Of a stretch of 64,000 nucleotides of DNA, positions 17,246 through 29,501 are shown in pieces. The position numbers were made by a program, and so were the translations under genes. The stretch is taken from contig NZ_CP118974.1 in NCBI RefSeq assembly GCF_029024305.1, positions 2,573,069 to 2,637,068 of the forward strand, read 5' to 3'. Under the pieces are notes generated by a model, which was given only the letters and a program-made list of their open reading frames with translations, was not told the DNA's origin and searched no databases. Source of the stretch: Mammaliicoccus vitulinus. GTDB taxonomy: Bacteria; Bacillota; Bacilli; Staphylococcales; Staphylococcaceae. Numbering within the stretch: position 1 is the stretch's first letter; each line of letters opens with the position of its first letter.

Positions 17246-17785
17246 TTAATAACTCCCTTCTTTAATTCTTTCCCAAGGTTTTTCTAAACCAATAATTTCT
17301 GTTAATTCTTGGCTATGCTCTCTTCTTTGTCGTCTCATATTTGCTCGTTTGCTCCCTGATTCAAATAAGAATAATTCTTCTTTTGATTCTGGAACAATAG
17401 ATGGTACTGTAATAGGTCTCTTGTCAGTATCTAAAGCTACGAAAGTTAAAAATGCTGTAGCTGCTATCTTTCTTTCTCCTGTTAACATATCTTCAGCAAT
17501 TACTTTACAAAAGATTTCCATGGACTTATTCCCTGTGTATGACACGAAAGATTCAATACAAACTGAATCCGTTTGTCTAATAGGTACTAAGAAATCAATA
17601 GAATCTGTTGATGCTGTCACACATTCTTTGACTCTTGCATGTCTTCTAGCTGATAAAGTAGCATTATTATCTAGCTTTTTCATTAATACGCCTCCGAACA
17701 ACGTATTATAATTATTCAAATCGTTTACTAAAACTTGATCCGTGCTTACTACTCTGCTTTCATTGGGATGTTTAAAATGATTCAT
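17246..17785 (-). CDS. Hotdog-fold acyl-CoA thioesterase (YkhA-like)
   Basis: The protein has the hotdog thioesterase signature: NDLNNYNTLFGGVLMKKLDNNA near residues 22-43, followed by CVTASTDSIDFLVPIRQTDSV and an ITAxAFLTFVALD-like strand. This family (YkhA/BACH-like) hydrolyses acyl-CoA esters in the cytoplasm. A C-terminal basic tail of about 35 residues is seen in many Firmicute members. The ATG at 17785 is chosen because the upstream ATG lies on the ribosome binding site. It is first in a two-gene operon with a small unknown protein. Confidence 0.86.
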   Translation of the reverse strand: MNHFKHPNESRVVSTDQVLVNDLNNYNTLFGGVLMKKLDNNATLSARRHARVKECVTASTDSIDFLVPIRQTDSVCIESFVSYTGNKSMEIFCKVIAEDMLTGERKIAATAFLTFVALDTDKRPITVPSIVPESKEELFLFESGSKRANMRRQRREHSQELTEIIGLEKPWERIKEGSY

Positions 17786-17897
17786 ATACATTTCCTTTCT
17801 TATATCTCGTATATCTACATACTAAGCCCCTTAAAGCATTTATAAAAATCGTTAATTTTTATGCGAACTATAAAAATAATCTATGTAACCGCATAAC

Positions 17898-18785
17898 TTA
17901 GCCGTTTAAAAGGAATCTGTCTTGTAAGAATTCAAGTAATTTTTTAGTAATATGATTTTGATAGCCTTCTTTTTTCCAAATAATCGCTAATTCCCAGCCT
18001 ATATTTAAATTGCTAATGCTAATGCTTTTTAAGTCTTCATGGAGTAAATCCGTAATGCTTGAAGGTAATATACATATACCTAAATCCGATAAAATCATCT
18101 GTTCAATGAAAGTCCATTGTGTACTTTCAGATATAATATTAGGAATGAAACCTGACATCCTACAACACTGCTTAATACGGTCATTTAAATAATAATCTGA
18201 ATTAAACAGAATAAAACTCTCATTTGCTAGTTTATTAAGATCAATAGATTGTTGATCTGCCATACAATGATTTTTATTCACGACCACTTTCAACTCTTCA
18301 CTGAAGAAGAAGAATGAATTAAACAAACTATTATCCGTAGGCAATACAGTAATGCCTATATCTAAATCATCCTTTAAAATCTCATCTTCAATTCTTTTAC
18401 TACCATCTTCTAAAATGTGAAAAGTAACATTAGGATATAGTTGATGGAATTCAGAAATAAGCTTAGTAAACCTATTCACATTCATAATTGTAGGAATCCC
18501 AATTCTGACATGACCTTCTTCAATTTCTAATAAATTATTTAACTCAACAGGAATATTTTCATACATCTTTAAAAAGTCCTTACATATTTTATAAAAGACC
18601 TTCCCAGCATCCGTTAAAACAATCTGTCTCTTAGAACGATCAAACAACTCTACACTTAATTCCTCTTCTAACAACTTAATTGAATTACTAATTGTAGGCT
18701 GCGTAATATATAAATTCTCTGAGGCTTTTGTCATACTCTTGAACTTCGCAACTTCTATAAAATATTGCATTTGTTTTATCTCCAC
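17898..18785 (-). CDS. LysR-family transcriptional regulator, CidR/YwbI-like
   Basis: The N-terminal 60 residues are a LysR winged helix-turn-helix (MQYFIEVAKFKSMTKASENLYITQPTISNSIKLLEEEL), followed by the periplasmic-binding-like effector domain. Length (295) is normal. The sequence around HILEDGSKRIEDEILKDDLDIGITVLP and ILFNSDYYLNDRI resembles staphylococcal CidR, the acetate/glucose-responsive activator of cidABC. No cidABC or alsSD genes adjoin it, so the assignment is tentative. The start codon is GTG with AGGAGGT upstream. Confidence 0.78.
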   Translation of the reverse strand: MEIKQMQYFIEVAKFKSMTKASENLYITQPTISNSIKLLEEELSVELFDRSKRQIVLTDAGKVFYKICKDFLKMYENIPVELNNLLEIEEGHVRIGIPTIMNVNRFTKLISEFHQLYPNVTFHILEDGSKRIEDEILKDDLDIGITVLPTDNSLFNSFFFFSEELKVVVNKNHCMADQQSIDLNKLANESFILFNSDYYLNDRIKQCCRMSGFIPNIISESTQWTFIEQMILSDLGICILPSSITDLLHEDLKSISISNLNIGWELAIIWKKEGYQNHITKKLLEFLQDRFLLNG

Positions 18786-18848
18786 TGTAAACCTCCTAGA
18801 AATTATTCATCTTTCCTTATATTATTACATAAATGTTTTCATTATAAA

Positions 18849-18880
18849 AAACCGTTCTAACATGATTGTTAGAACGGCGG
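18849..18880 (-). terminator. Terminator after the ABM monooxygenase gene
   Basis: CCGTTCTAAC/GTTAGAACGG form a perfect 10-bp stem with six loop bases; on the minus strand it is followed by six T. Confidence 0.88.
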
Positions 18881-18944
18881 TATTTATAACTTATATGTAA
18901 ACGTCAGAACGATGTTTTTTTATCCCTTAAAATCGGATAAAACT

Positions 18945-19265
18945 TTAATCCATCAGTTCGTATTTTTTGATTTGTTTTTCAATTTTTGGACTTGTCGCTT
19001 CAGCTTGTTCCTTAGCCTCTTTACTCATATTTTTATGTTCTTCAACATGAGCCGGTCTAGAAATCCAAGCTTGAAAGTCTTTTTTGTCATGCCATTTAGA
19101 AACAATTGCATACTCTAATTTGCTTCCCGCTTCCGACTTCCATACTTCTGCATCAATGAAACCTTCAAAGCCTTCAAAGTCTTGTTTAGCATGACTCATC
19201 TTATTATTTAAGATAGACTTTGCATCCGAATCTTTAGTTGAAAACGTTGCTTGTGCGATAAACAT
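18945..19265 (-). CDS. ABM-family monooxygenase, possibly haem-degrading
   Basis: The 106-residue protein fits the dimeric alpha/beta-barrel antibiotic-biosynthesis-monooxygenase fold. The segment SKWHDKKDFQAWISRPAHVEEHK aligns in pattern with the W...H region of IsdG/IsdI and HmoB haem monooxygenases, which keep a histidine as the haem ligand. No iron-regulated surface or Fur-box context is visible, so a haem-oxygenase role is possible rather than established. It is a single gene with GGAGGAAT upstream of ATG and a strong terminator downstream. Confidence 0.75.
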   Translation of the reverse strand: MFIAQATFSTKDSDAKSILNNKMSHAKQDFEGFEGFIDAEVWKSEAGSKLEYAIVSKWHDKKDFQAWISRPAHVEEHKNMSKEAKEQAEATSPKIEKQIKKYELMD

Positions 19266-19375
19266 ATATGATTCCTCCTCAACTTTATATATCCAAATAT
19301 AACAAAGATTCGTGATTTATACTGAAAAAAGGCTTATCGCGAGGAAAAATCACTTACAAATTTTTTCTCCTTTTA

Positions 19376-19520
19376 AATATTACAATAAATCCATATCAAT
19401 CGTCTCGTTTCCAATATCAAAAAATGCTTTTTCATGTGTAGCCATAATGACTGTAATACCTTTACTATTTAATTCTTTGAATATATTCATGATATTCTGT
19501 TTGTGTATTTCTATCTTTTT
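19376..19520 (-). pseudogene. Remnant of an ABC-transporter ATPase (C-terminal fragment)
   Basis: On the minus strand about 45 codons read HKQNIMNIFKELNSKGITV, then IMATHEKAF, then a short tail and a stop. This is the part of an ABC ATPase following the Walker B/D-loop, including the H-loop histidine in MATHE. The Walker A, signature and Walker B segments are missing; the fragment instead begins at the guaA terminator. A ribosome-binding-like AAAAGGAGAAAA follows the stop, as if another gene (permease) once followed. It is a decayed relic of an operon lost between guaA and the ABM gene. Confidence 0.7.
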
Positions 19521-19525
19521 GACAC

Positions 19526-19567
19526 AAAACAAACCCTCTAACCGCAATGGTTAGAGGGTTTGTTTTG
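19526..19567 (-). terminator. guaA terminator
   Basis: AAACAAACCCTCTAACC pairs with GGTTAGAGGGTTTGTTT around a short loop, immediately downstream of guaA. T-rich flanks on both sides suggest it can work in either direction. Confidence 0.92.
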
Positions 19568-19576
19568 TTTATATCA

Positions 19577-21121
19577 TTATTCCCATTCTATTGTACTTGG
19601 GGGCTTAGATGTAATGTCATAGACGACTCTGTTTACGTGGTCTACTTCGTTTACGATACGGCTTGATACTTTTTGTAACACTTCCCAATCGATTCTTGCG
19701 AAGTCGCTTGTCATACCGTCTATTGATGTTACTGCGCGCACACCGATTGTATAGTCATATGTACGATAATCTCCCATAACACCTACTGAACGGATGTCTG
19801 GTAATACTGTAAAGTATTGCCAAATATCTCTTTCTAGACCTTCTTCACTTACAACTTCTCTAAGTATAGCGTCAGATTCTCTCACGATTTCTAATTTATC
19901 TTCTGTAATTTCACCTAACACACGGATACCTAGTCCTGGTCCTGGGAATGGTTGGCGCCATACTAAATGTTCTGGTATGCCTAATTCTATTCCTAGTGCG
20001 CGTACTTCGTCTTTAAACAGTGTATTAATTGGTTCAATTAATTGGAACTGCATATCTTCTGGTAATCCACCTACGTTATGGTGTGATTTAATTGTTTGTG
20101 CAGTTTTTGTTCCTGATTCGATAATATCTGTATAAAGTGTTCCTTGTGCAAGGAAGTCTACACCTTCAAGTTTAGAGGCTTCGTCATCAAACACATATAC
20201 GAATTCATTCCCGATGATTTTACGTTTCTGTTCAGGGTCTGATACGCCTGTTAATTTGCTCATGAAACGTTCTTTAGCGTCTACTCTGATGATATTCATG
20301 TTGAATCCTTCACCAAAGTTTTCCATTACCATGTCACCTTCTCCTTTTCTAAGAAGTCCATGGTCTACGAAAATACATGTTAGTTGATCACCGATAGCTT
20401 TATGAAGTAACACTGCTACGACTGATGAATCAACACCGCCACTCATCGCACATAAAACGCGACGATCTCCAACTTGTTCTCTAATTTTTTCTACTTCGAT
20501 ATCAACAAAGTTTTCCATCGTCCAATTACTTGTACAATCACACACACGACGAATAAAGTTTCTCAATAAGTCATTACCATATTCAGTGTGACGTACTTCT
20601 GGGTGGAATTGAACACCGTATAATTTTCTTGATTTATCTTCGATTGCTGCATTTTGACAACTTGGGCTATCTGCAATGATTTCAAAGTTTTCTGGGATAT
20701 CGATAACTTTGTCACTGTGACTCATCCAAACTGTTTGACTCTCAGGTAAGCTAAAGAATAAATCATCATCTGATTTAACGTTTAATGTTGCTTTACCATA
20801 TTCACGTTCACTAGCTCTTTCTACAGAACCACCTAATAATTTTGTCATTAATTGCATTCCGTAACAAATACCTAATACAGGGATGCCTAGTTCAAATATT
20901 TCAGGATTAATTGTAAATGATCCTTCTTCATAAACTGAATTAGGTCCTCCTGAAAGGATAATACCTTTAGGATTCATTTTTTTAATTTCTTCAATTGAGA
21001 TTTCATGGTCGTGTAGTTCACTATAAACGCCCATCTCTCTTATACGACGCGTAATCAATTGGTTATATTGACTACCAAAGTCCAATACAAGAATTAACTC
21101 TTGTTCAAAAGCCATTTCCAT
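19577..21121 (-). CDS. guaA: GMP synthase (glutamine-hydrolysing)
   Basis: GuaA converts XMP to GMP using glutamine and ATP. The class I glutamine amidotransferase domain occupies about residues 8-200, with nucleophile C86 (GICYGMQL) and the histidine in [11 protein letters not shown]. The ATP pyrophosphatase domain has SGGVDSS (P-loop). The C-terminal dimerisation domain ends KPPSTIEWE, as in other staphylococci. Length (514) is normal. It ends the xpt-pbuX-guaB-guaA operon, 19 bp after guaB. The 3' end of guaA is a known integration site for some staphylococcal islands, but here it is followed directly by its terminator, so the site is empty. Confidence 0.98.
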   Translation of the reverse strand: MEMAFEQELILVLDFGSQYNQLITRRIREMGVYSELHDHEISIEEIKKMNPKGIILSGGPNSVYEEGSFTINPEIFELGIPVLGICYGMQLMTKLLGGSVERASEREYGKATLNVKSDDDLFFSLPESQTVWMSHSDKVIDIPENFEIIADSPSCQNAAIEDKSRKLYGVQFHPEVRHTEYGNDLLRNFIRRVCDCTSNWTMENFVDIEVEKIREQVGDRRVLCAMSGGVDSSVVAVLLHKAIGDQLTCIFVDHGLLRKGEGDMVMENFGEGFNMNIIRVDAKERFMSKLTGVSDPEQKRKIIGNEFVYVFDDEASKLEGVDFLAQGTLYTDIIESGTKTAQTIKSHHNVGGLPEDMQFQLIEPINTLFKDEVRALGIELGIPEHLVWRQPFPGPGLGIRVLGEITEDKLEIVRESDAILREVVSEEGLERDIWQYFTVLPDIRSVGVMGDYRTYDYTIGVRAVTSIDGMTSDFARIDWEVLQKVSSRIVNEVDHVNRVVYDITSKPPSTIEWE

Positions 21122-21140
21122 AATTGTTGATCTCCTTTAA

Positions 21141-23913
<2,773 letters not shown>

Positions 23914-23914
23914 T

Positions 23915-24490
23915 TTATTCTCCTACCAGTTTAACTTTATTTCCTAATAAAGAAGAAACTTGGCAAAGTGACAATACTTCCAATCCTTCAGATTCCAACT
24001 TCTCTCTACCTGGTTGGAAACTTTTTTCGATAACGATGCCAATTCCCGATGTTGTAGCATTTGCTGCTTGAACTAAACGATGTAAACCTAATGATGCTTC
24101 ACCGTTTGCTAAAAAGTCATCGATAATAAGTACGTGATCATCTTCATTTAAAAATTGTTTCGCAATAACCACTGTACTTGTTGTATTTTTAGTAAATGAG
24201 TGGATATCTGTGTGATAATACTCAGACGTCATTGTAGATGGCTTCGCTTTTTTAGCAAATAAACACGGAACATCTAAATGTAACGAAGCCATAATTGCTG
24301 GTGCAATACCAGAAGCTTCAATAGTCAGTATTTTTGTAATCTTCTTGTCACTAAAATGATCAATAATAACTTGTCCAACTTCGTACATTAACTTTGCATC
24401 GATTTGATGATTTAAAAATGAATCCACTTTAAGAATCTTTTCATCGATGACTACACCATCTTCTTTAACCCTATCCTGTAGTGTCCTCAC
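23915..24490 (-). CDS. xpt: Xanthine phosphoribosyltransferase
   Basis: Xpt makes XMP from xanthine and PRPP. The 191-residue protein shows the PRPP-binding motif VLIIDDFLANGEA (about residues 125-137) and an N-terminus (LQDRVKEDGVVIDEKILKVDSFLNHQID) characteristic of Xpt rather than adenine phosphoribosyltransferase. It is the first gene of the operon. Its leader carries a guanine-class purine riboswitch and a terminator, so expression falls when guanine or hypoxanthine is plentiful. Confidence 0.97.
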   Translation of the reverse strand: MRTLQDRVKEDGVVIDEKILKVDSFLNHQIDAKLMYEVGQVIIDHFSDKKITKILTIEASGIAPAIMASLHLDVPCLFAKKAKPSTMTSEYYHTDIHSFTKNTTSTVVIAKQFLNEDDHVLIIDDFLANGEASLGLHRLVQAANATTSGIGIVIEKSFQPGREKLESEGLEVLSLCQVSSLLGNKVKLVGE

Positions 24491-24514
24491 ACTACTCGCC
24501 TCCTCATTTAGATT

Positions 24515-24685
24515 AAAAAAAACACACCTTAATCCTAGAAATTAGGTAAGATGAGTAAAAAATAATATAAAACCACACTATTTAGATAGTCTGATTCCAG
24601 TGTTATTCATTTACTCATAGTCGTGTCGTTTAAGGCAACACGGTAGAAACTTCTAAAGCCATATTCTTCAGATTATATGAGTTTT
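24515..24685 (-). promoter_or_regulatory. xpt leader: Guanine riboswitch and terminator controlling xpt-pbuX-guaB-guaA
   Basis: The aptamer is at 24612-24685 on the minus strand: P1 arms ACTCATA/TATGAGT, the loop-2 segment GAATATGGC, GTTTCTACCG in J2/3 and ACGACTATGAGT at the 3' side. The base pairing with ligand in J3/1 (GACTATG) is C, the guanine-class identity. Downstream, ACCTAAT pairs with ATTAAGGT with a single bulge and is followed by eight T (about 24515-24550), giving a terminator just before the xpt ribosome binding site. Confidence 0.95.
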
Positions 24686-24820
24686 TAGTAATAAATTATT
24701 CATTGATAATAACAAAATATCAGTATTTTTACAATAGGCAAAACCTTATTATAACGCTATTTAAACAGCATTTGAATAAACTGAATTATTCAAATAATTA
24801 GAAAGCTATTATATTTTTGT

Positions 24821-24845
24821 GTTTGAGTCGCTCGTACAAGGGTAT
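24821..24845 (+). promoter_or_regulatory. Candidate SigmaB promoter
   Basis: GTTTGA (24821-24826) and GGGTAT (24840-24845) are separated by 13 bases, one mismatch from the SigB consensus GTTTAA-N12-14-GGGTAT. It is ~112 bp upstream of a gene for a general-stress-type protein. Confidence 0.7.
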
Positions 24846-24957
24846 TTGTGAATTATATTGTATTTTAGAAGACAATATTTATTAAGTTTTGAACACCTAG
24901 AGAATAATCACTATTTATCAGATTTTTACACATTACAAATTTATGGAGGTTTTAGTA

Positions 24958-26573
24958 TGGGTAAAATAGAAAAGTTTAATAACGAAAGTGAATTACTGCA
25001 ACGCATTGACCAATTAAAGCAAGAAGGTGCAGGAGAAAGTGATTTACAAGTCATCTCTGAAGAAAAACTTGAGGATAATTCTCTAGACTACACAGATGTA
25101 AAAGTTAAAAACTCAAGAGGATCATTTAGTGATAAGATTACAGCTTTATTCTCTGGAGAAAGTGCTGAAGAAAGAGTTTTATCAAGCTTAAAAGTTCCAG
25201 AAGAACAATTAGATAAGTATAAAGCAGATTTAAGTAACGGTAAGATACTATTATATATTGATAATGATAATTTAGGAGATACTGACAACTACGATTCCGG
25301 TCATCCTAAAGATTCTCAATCAGGGAACGAACACTATGATGATACAAAACCATTTTCAAATAATGATAATGAAGAAACAGGTGTTTCTAAAGGAACAGCT
25401 GCTGGGGCAGGAGTAGGTGCTGGCGCTGCAGGTGCTGCGGCAGCTAGTTCGTCTAATCGTCACAACGAAGATGCGCAAGATCAAAATGAATTTGATAAAA
25501 CTGAAAAAGAAAATGAATTTAATCAAAGTGATGACGTTTCTAAAAATGATATTACAAACAATGATACAACTGAAAAAAATGAAACATCTTCATTCAATAA
25601 GCAAGCAGGAACAGATAATTATACAGACACTAACCGATACGGTAACAGTATAGGTGACGAAAGTATTGCACATGATGATGTAGATGATTCTAATATTGCT
25701 GATAACAAAGATGAATTTAATCAATCTACTGGCAATCAAAATGACAAGCAAGCACATGACGATACTTCTACTTCGGCAAATCTAGCTGGTGCATCAGGTC
25801 TTGGGGCTGCTGGATATGCAAACAAACAAGCTGACGATGATTTAGAAGGTCAAGGTGACCGTCAAGTTTATTCTAGTGATAACGAAAGAGATTTAGAGGC
25901 ATTAAACAATAAAGAAACGACAAACACGAGATCTCAATATCGTGAAACGGATAACGTAAAAGACCAACAAAGCTTATCAAGAGAAGACGAATCTTCATTC
26001 TCAAGAGTTAACGATGATGATGTTGAAGCAGAGCGTTCATCATTAAACTATAATAAACCAAATGAAAGTGTTGATGCGCCTAGTGCAACAAATGAAGATA
26101 CAGCACGAGAATCAAACTTCTCATCTAGTCAAAATAGACAAGATACTAATATCAATGCATCAAATCAATCATTTAATGATCGCAATCAAAATATCGAAGA
26201 TGAAGAATCTGTTCAACTACACGAAGAACGCTTAAATGTTGATAAAGAAAACGTTGAAACTGGGCAAGCTTCAGTTGATAAACGTGTCGTTGAAGAAAAC
26301 GAAGAATTCGATGTACCTGTTGAACGCGAAGAAGTAACGATTGAACGTCGACCAGTAAATGAGAAGGTAGACGAGGACTTCAACGCAAACGAAGATGATT
26401 CAGTACATGTTCCTTTACATGAAGAACGTGTAAACGTTGATAAAGAAAATGTTGTATCTGAAGAAATTGTGATTAAGAAAAATAAAGTTCAAGATACTGA
26501 ACATGTATCTGAAAAAGTAAGACGAGAAGAAGCAGATATTAACAATCCGACAGATGACCCAAATAGACAATAA
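24958..26573 (+). CDS. General-stress protein with GSP17M-like N-terminus and DUF2382 (YsnF/AvaK) C-terminus
   Basis: I start at the ATG at 24958, which has TGGAGGTT upstream; this gives 538 residues. The first ~100 residues resemble the GSP17M-type stress domain. There follows a long acidic, asparagine/aspartate-rich low-complexity stretch containing two small glycine/alanine-rich segments (GTAAGAGVGAGAAGAAAASS and a shorter one). The last ~120 residues are a DUF2382 domain with two LHEER-NVDKENV repeats. Such proteins are induced by general stress, and the SigB-type promoter upstream agrees. The biochemical role is unknown. It is monocistronic. Confidence 0.85.
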
Positions 26574-26585
26574 CTATAATATTTA

Positions 26586-26619
26586 AGACTGCCAACCGAG
26601 TCTCGGTTGGCAGTCTTTT
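26586..26619 (+). terminator. Terminator of the DUF2382 stress gene
   Basis: AGACTGCCAACCGAG pairs with CTCGGTTGGCAGTCT, followed by six T; it starts 12 bases past the stop codon. Confidence 0.93.
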
Positions 26620-26691
26620 TTGTGTGAAGTCTACCTCTATGAATATCTTATGTTATAATATTATAAAATATTGATTGAGGGGTTCATAATT

Positions 26692-27348
26692 ATGAATTTT
26701 GAAGTTGTCACATCTATAGATGATCCATTATTTAAAAAAGCTTTAGAAATGTATGAAGATATTTTTAAAGCTGAAGTAAGAGAAGATCGTCACGTCTTTA
26801 TTCACTCTTTAACATCAGATTATATACAAAAACATTATATATTTTTAGTTGGTTTAATAGATGATACTGTCGTAAGTTTATCTACAGGACATTATGAACC
26901 TACCACAAATTCAGCTTTTATCATTTATTTAATGACACATCCTGAATACCGAAACCAACGCGTCGGTGCACAAACACTAGAAAAGATTGAGAAAGAGCTT
27001 CATAAACATGCTCAAGATGTTCATGGAAGAGATGCTAACATGATCATGCTCGAATCATTTGGCGTAGAAGTATATGATGATGAAAGCAAACAAGAAGATG
27101 CGATTATGCGAAAGAATTTCTTTAATAGACATGGTTATGAAATTCAACAAGACTTTCCGTATATACAGCCAAATCCTCAAAAATCATTACCGCCAACACC
27201 GATAGACTTATATATTAAACAATACTTACCACTTCAAAAGGATGTTATTGCTCCAAGTATTCGTTCTTGTTATATCAATAAATATATACACGGCAACGAA
27301 AATGATAGAGAATTTGTTTATGAACTCTTAGAATCTATGGATTTATAA
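26692..27348 (+). CDS. GNAT-family acetyltransferase-like protein
   Basis: The protein (218 residues from the ATG at 26692, with TTGAGGGG upstream) has a GNAT core: a beta strand AFIIYLMTHPEYR followed by the acetyl-CoA loop NQRVGAQTLEKIEKEL (about residues 88-110) and LESFGVEVY...FFNRHGYE. It carries an extra C-terminal region of about 60 residues not usual in small GNATs. No substrate can be predicted. It stands alone; the next structure downstream is a repeat hairpin. Confidence 0.8.
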   Translation: MNFEVVTSIDDPLFKKALEMYEDIFKAEVREDRHVFIHSLTSDYIQKHYIFLVGLIDDTVVSLSTGHYEPTTNSAFIIYLMTHPEYRNQRVGAQTLEKIEKELHKHAQDVHGRDANMIMLESFGVEVYDDESKQEDAIMRKNFFNRHGYEIQQDFPYIQPNPQKSLPPTPIDLYIKQYLPLQKDVIAPSIRSCYINKYIHGNENDREFVYELLESMDL

Positions 27349-27398
27349 TTAATAAAAATTTTTTGCGATTTTGGTAAAATATAGGCAAAACGCACGAA

Positions 27399-27520
27399 GA
27401 CTCAAAATAAAAAAGCATATCACGCTACTGATATTTCTCAGTGAACAGCGTGATATGCTTTTTTATAGTGTGACGACTTTGAAAGTGCATGCTTGCCTAG
27501 ATGTATGGTCCCAGCCCCTT
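27399..27520. repeat. Composite dispersed repeat, copy D (hairpin/tail plus truncated module)
   Basis: The shared tail in inverted form (GACTCAAAATAAA, 27399-27411) is followed by a hairpin with AGCATATCACGCT/AGCGTGATATGCT arms and then by the start of the ~82-bp module (AAAGTGCATGCTTGCCTAG, from 27482) which is broken off after about 40 bp at the 3' end of the nitronate monooxygenase-like gene. The same stem sequence recurs at 30877. Confidence 0.7.
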
Positions 27521-27524
27521 AGTG

Positions 27525-28562
27525 TTATACTAAACGATACCTGTTCATCAATTCTGATACAGTCTCATCTCGTGCGCCTTCTGGATGTGTGCCACACCAT
27601 AAATTCATATAATCTTTATTCCCCAATTTTTTAGACTGCCCTCTCATCGGCTGTGTTAATATATTTTGAATAGGATAAGGGCAAATACTGTCTCTAAATT
27701 GTTCAACATACAGAATATAAGGATTCATAATGCCGTTTGCATATCGTCCACTAAATGTATTCGTAAGTATAATATCTTCTGATTTTGCATTTAATATACT
27801 TTCTTTATGCACCTTTGGAACACCACTTTCTCTTGTTGTTAAAAATGCTGTTCCAAGTTGTACAGCTGCTGCGCCTTTTTCGATATAATATTTAGCTTGC
27901 TCAGGTGTTGTAATACCTCCTGCTACAATAAGCGGTAAGTTTACTTTTGGATAAGTTTGATCGAAGAGTTCTTCTAATGTTAAACGTTCTTCAGGCAACG
28001 CTTGCTCAAATGATCCTCTATGACCTCCCGCTTCACTACCTTGTATCGCAACGGCATCTACACCTATCGCTTCTAAAGCTTTAACCTCATCTAAATTAGT
28101 ACCTGTTCCAACCACAATTATATGGTGTTGATGTAATTGTTGAACAAGATGCTCTGAAGGTGGACCAAACGTAAAGCTAACAAGTTCTACACCTTTATCA
28201 ATAATCACTTCTATCATTTGATCAAATGTGTTCTCAATCGAAACTTCTTTGACGGGTTCATAGTTTAATTTTTCAGCAATAGGCTCTAAAATTCTATTCA
28301 TAAAATCGACTTTTTCTTGATTAACTTCTGGAAATTCAGGTACGAATAAATTAACGCCAAATGGTTTATGAGTCATTTCCCTAATTTGATCGATATCTCT
28401 CGCAAGTGTTTCTGGTGTCATGTAGCCAGCTCCAATTTGTCCAAATCCACCTTCATTACATACAGAAGCAACTAAATTCGGCGTCGTCACGCCTCCAGCC
28501 ATTCCTGCTAGAAAGATTGGTTCCGTTATTTTCAATTCAGATAATAAAGTAGTCGCTTTCAT
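27525..28562 (-). CDS. Nitronate monooxygenase-like flavoprotein (NPD/FabK-like TIM barrel)
   Basis: The 345-residue protein has the FMN-binding TIM-barrel pattern of nitronate monooxygenases: PIFLAGMAGGVTTPNLVASVCNEGG at the N-terminus, the catalytic-histidine segment QGSEAGGHRG, then VAGGITTPEQA and GAAAVQLGTAFLTTRES. It may oxidise propionate-3-nitronate or a related compound; enoyl-ACP reductase FabK is a homologue but is less likely given the motif set. It is divergent from a nitroreductase gene with about 100 bp between. GGGGG-type ribosome binding site upstream of ATG. Confidence 0.86.
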   Translation of the reverse strand: MKATTLLSELKITEPIFLAGMAGGVTTPNLVASVCNEGGFGQIGAGYMTPETLARDIDQIREMTHKPFGVNLFVPEFPEVNQEKVDFMNRILEPIAEKLNYEPVKEVSIENTFDQMIEVIIDKGVELVSFTFGPPSEHLVQQLHQHHIIVVGTGTNLDEVKALEAIGVDAVAIQGSEAGGHRGSFEQALPEERLTLEELFDQTYPKVNLPLIVAGGITTPEQAKYYIEKGAAAVQLGTAFLTTRESGVPKVHKESILNAKSEDIILTNTFSGRYANGIMNPYILYVEQFRDSICPYPIQNILTQPMRGQSKKLGNKDYMNLWCGTHPEGARDETVSELMNRYRLV

Positions 28563-28663
28563 TTACAAAACCCCCAAAAATAATTTTCAGCCATAAGCTA
28601 ATCATTTTATTTTTCTTATAAATTAGTGCATTATAATCTCATCATACTAAAAGGAGAAATAAA

Positions 28664-29323
28664 ATGACACAATCAAACCTTTCACTAACTGAAATTATTA
28701 ACAAAAGAAAATCAGTTAAAGAATTCGACCCAAACTTTAAAATACCTAGAGAAGAAATAAAAGAAATGATAGAGCTAGCTACTAAAGCACCTTCTTCAAT
28801 TAATCTTCAACCTTGGAGATTCGTTGTAATTGATTCAGAAGAAACAAAACAAAAATTAGACCACCTTGTACAATTCAACCAAAGACAATTACACTCTTCA
28901 AGCGCAATTATTCTTATTCTTGCAGACTTGAAACATGCTGACTACGTAAGTGATATTTATGAAAAAAATGTTGAACTTGGATACATGGATGAAAACTCTA
29001 AAGATTACTTCGTTGAAACAATATCTAATTTAATCAGCAACGCTGATGAAAGCTACTTCAACGCTCAAGGTTTAATGGATGTTAATTTAGCATCAATGCA
29101 ATTAATGCTTATCGCTACAGACCACGGTTATGATACAAACCCTATCGGTGGTTTCGATAAAACAGCTGTATTAGAAGCTTTAAATATCGATACTTCAAGA
29201 TACGTTCCAGCACATTTATTAGCGATTGGTAAAGGGGTTAAACCACCTCACGATTCTAGTAGATTACCATTAGAGAACATATTGGCTTGGAATGACGAAA
29301 GCAACGGCTCTATCGGTCAATAG
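28664..29323 (+). CDS. Nitroreductase-family FMN oxidoreductase
   Basis: The 219-residue protein opens with the nitroreductase signature (NKRKSVKEFDP, residues 12-22) and APSSINLQPWRFVVI, both FMN-binding. The C-terminal half has the family's GYDTNPIGGFDKTAV segment and ends with the basic FMN-phosphate-binding part near LAIGKGVKPPHDSSRLPL. It would reduce nitro compounds or quinones with NAD(P)H. It faces away from the nitronate monooxygenase-like gene and is followed by a terminator. The upstream AAGGAG fits the chosen start. Confidence 0.9.
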   Translation: MTQSNLSLTEIINKRKSVKEFDPNFKIPREEIKEMIELATKAPSSINLQPWRFVVIDSEETKQKLDHLVQFNQRQLHSSSAIILILADLKHADYVSDIYEKNVELGYMDENSKDYFVETISNLISNADESYFNAQGLMDVNLASMQLMLIATDHGYDTNPIGGFDKTAVLEALNIDTSRYVPAHLLAIGKGVKPPHDSSRLPLENILAWNDESNGSIGQ

Positions 29324-29358
29324 GTTGCTCTAACATTTAACAATTTAGACACCCTACT

Positions 29359-29393
29359 TATCGACAACAAATGATTGTTGTCGATATTTTTTA
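29359..29393 (+). terminator. Terminator of the nitroreductase gene
   Basis: ATCGACAACAA/TTGTTGTCGAT, a perfect 11-bp stem with a four-base loop, followed by ATTTTTT. Confidence 0.92.
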
Positions 29394-29401
29394 TATTGCA
29401 A

Positions 29402-29416
29402 TCATTATCATAATCA
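29402..29416 (+). promoter_or_regulatory. Fur-like inverted repeat upstream of the NSS transporter
   Basis: TCATTATCATAATCA is an imperfect 7-1-7 inverted repeat, three mismatches from TGATAATNATTATCA on the reverse strand. It lies about 90 bp before the transporter start. Weak evidence. Confidence 0.25.
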
Positions 29417-29501
29417 TGTAAAATTCACTTCTGTGAGTTTTATTTTTTTACTTAAAAGCTTTACCGCTTTAAAGTATTTATATAGTAAGGAAGGAATTTA
29501 A

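Noticed and set aside
19577..19640. A staphylococcal pathogenicity island at the guaA 3' end
   Set aside because: guaA ends are a known attachment site, but the gene is followed directly by its terminator and no integrase or second repeat is nearby.
29402..29416. A strong Fur box
   Set aside because: Three mismatches to the 7-1-7 consensus. Kept only as a weak candidate.
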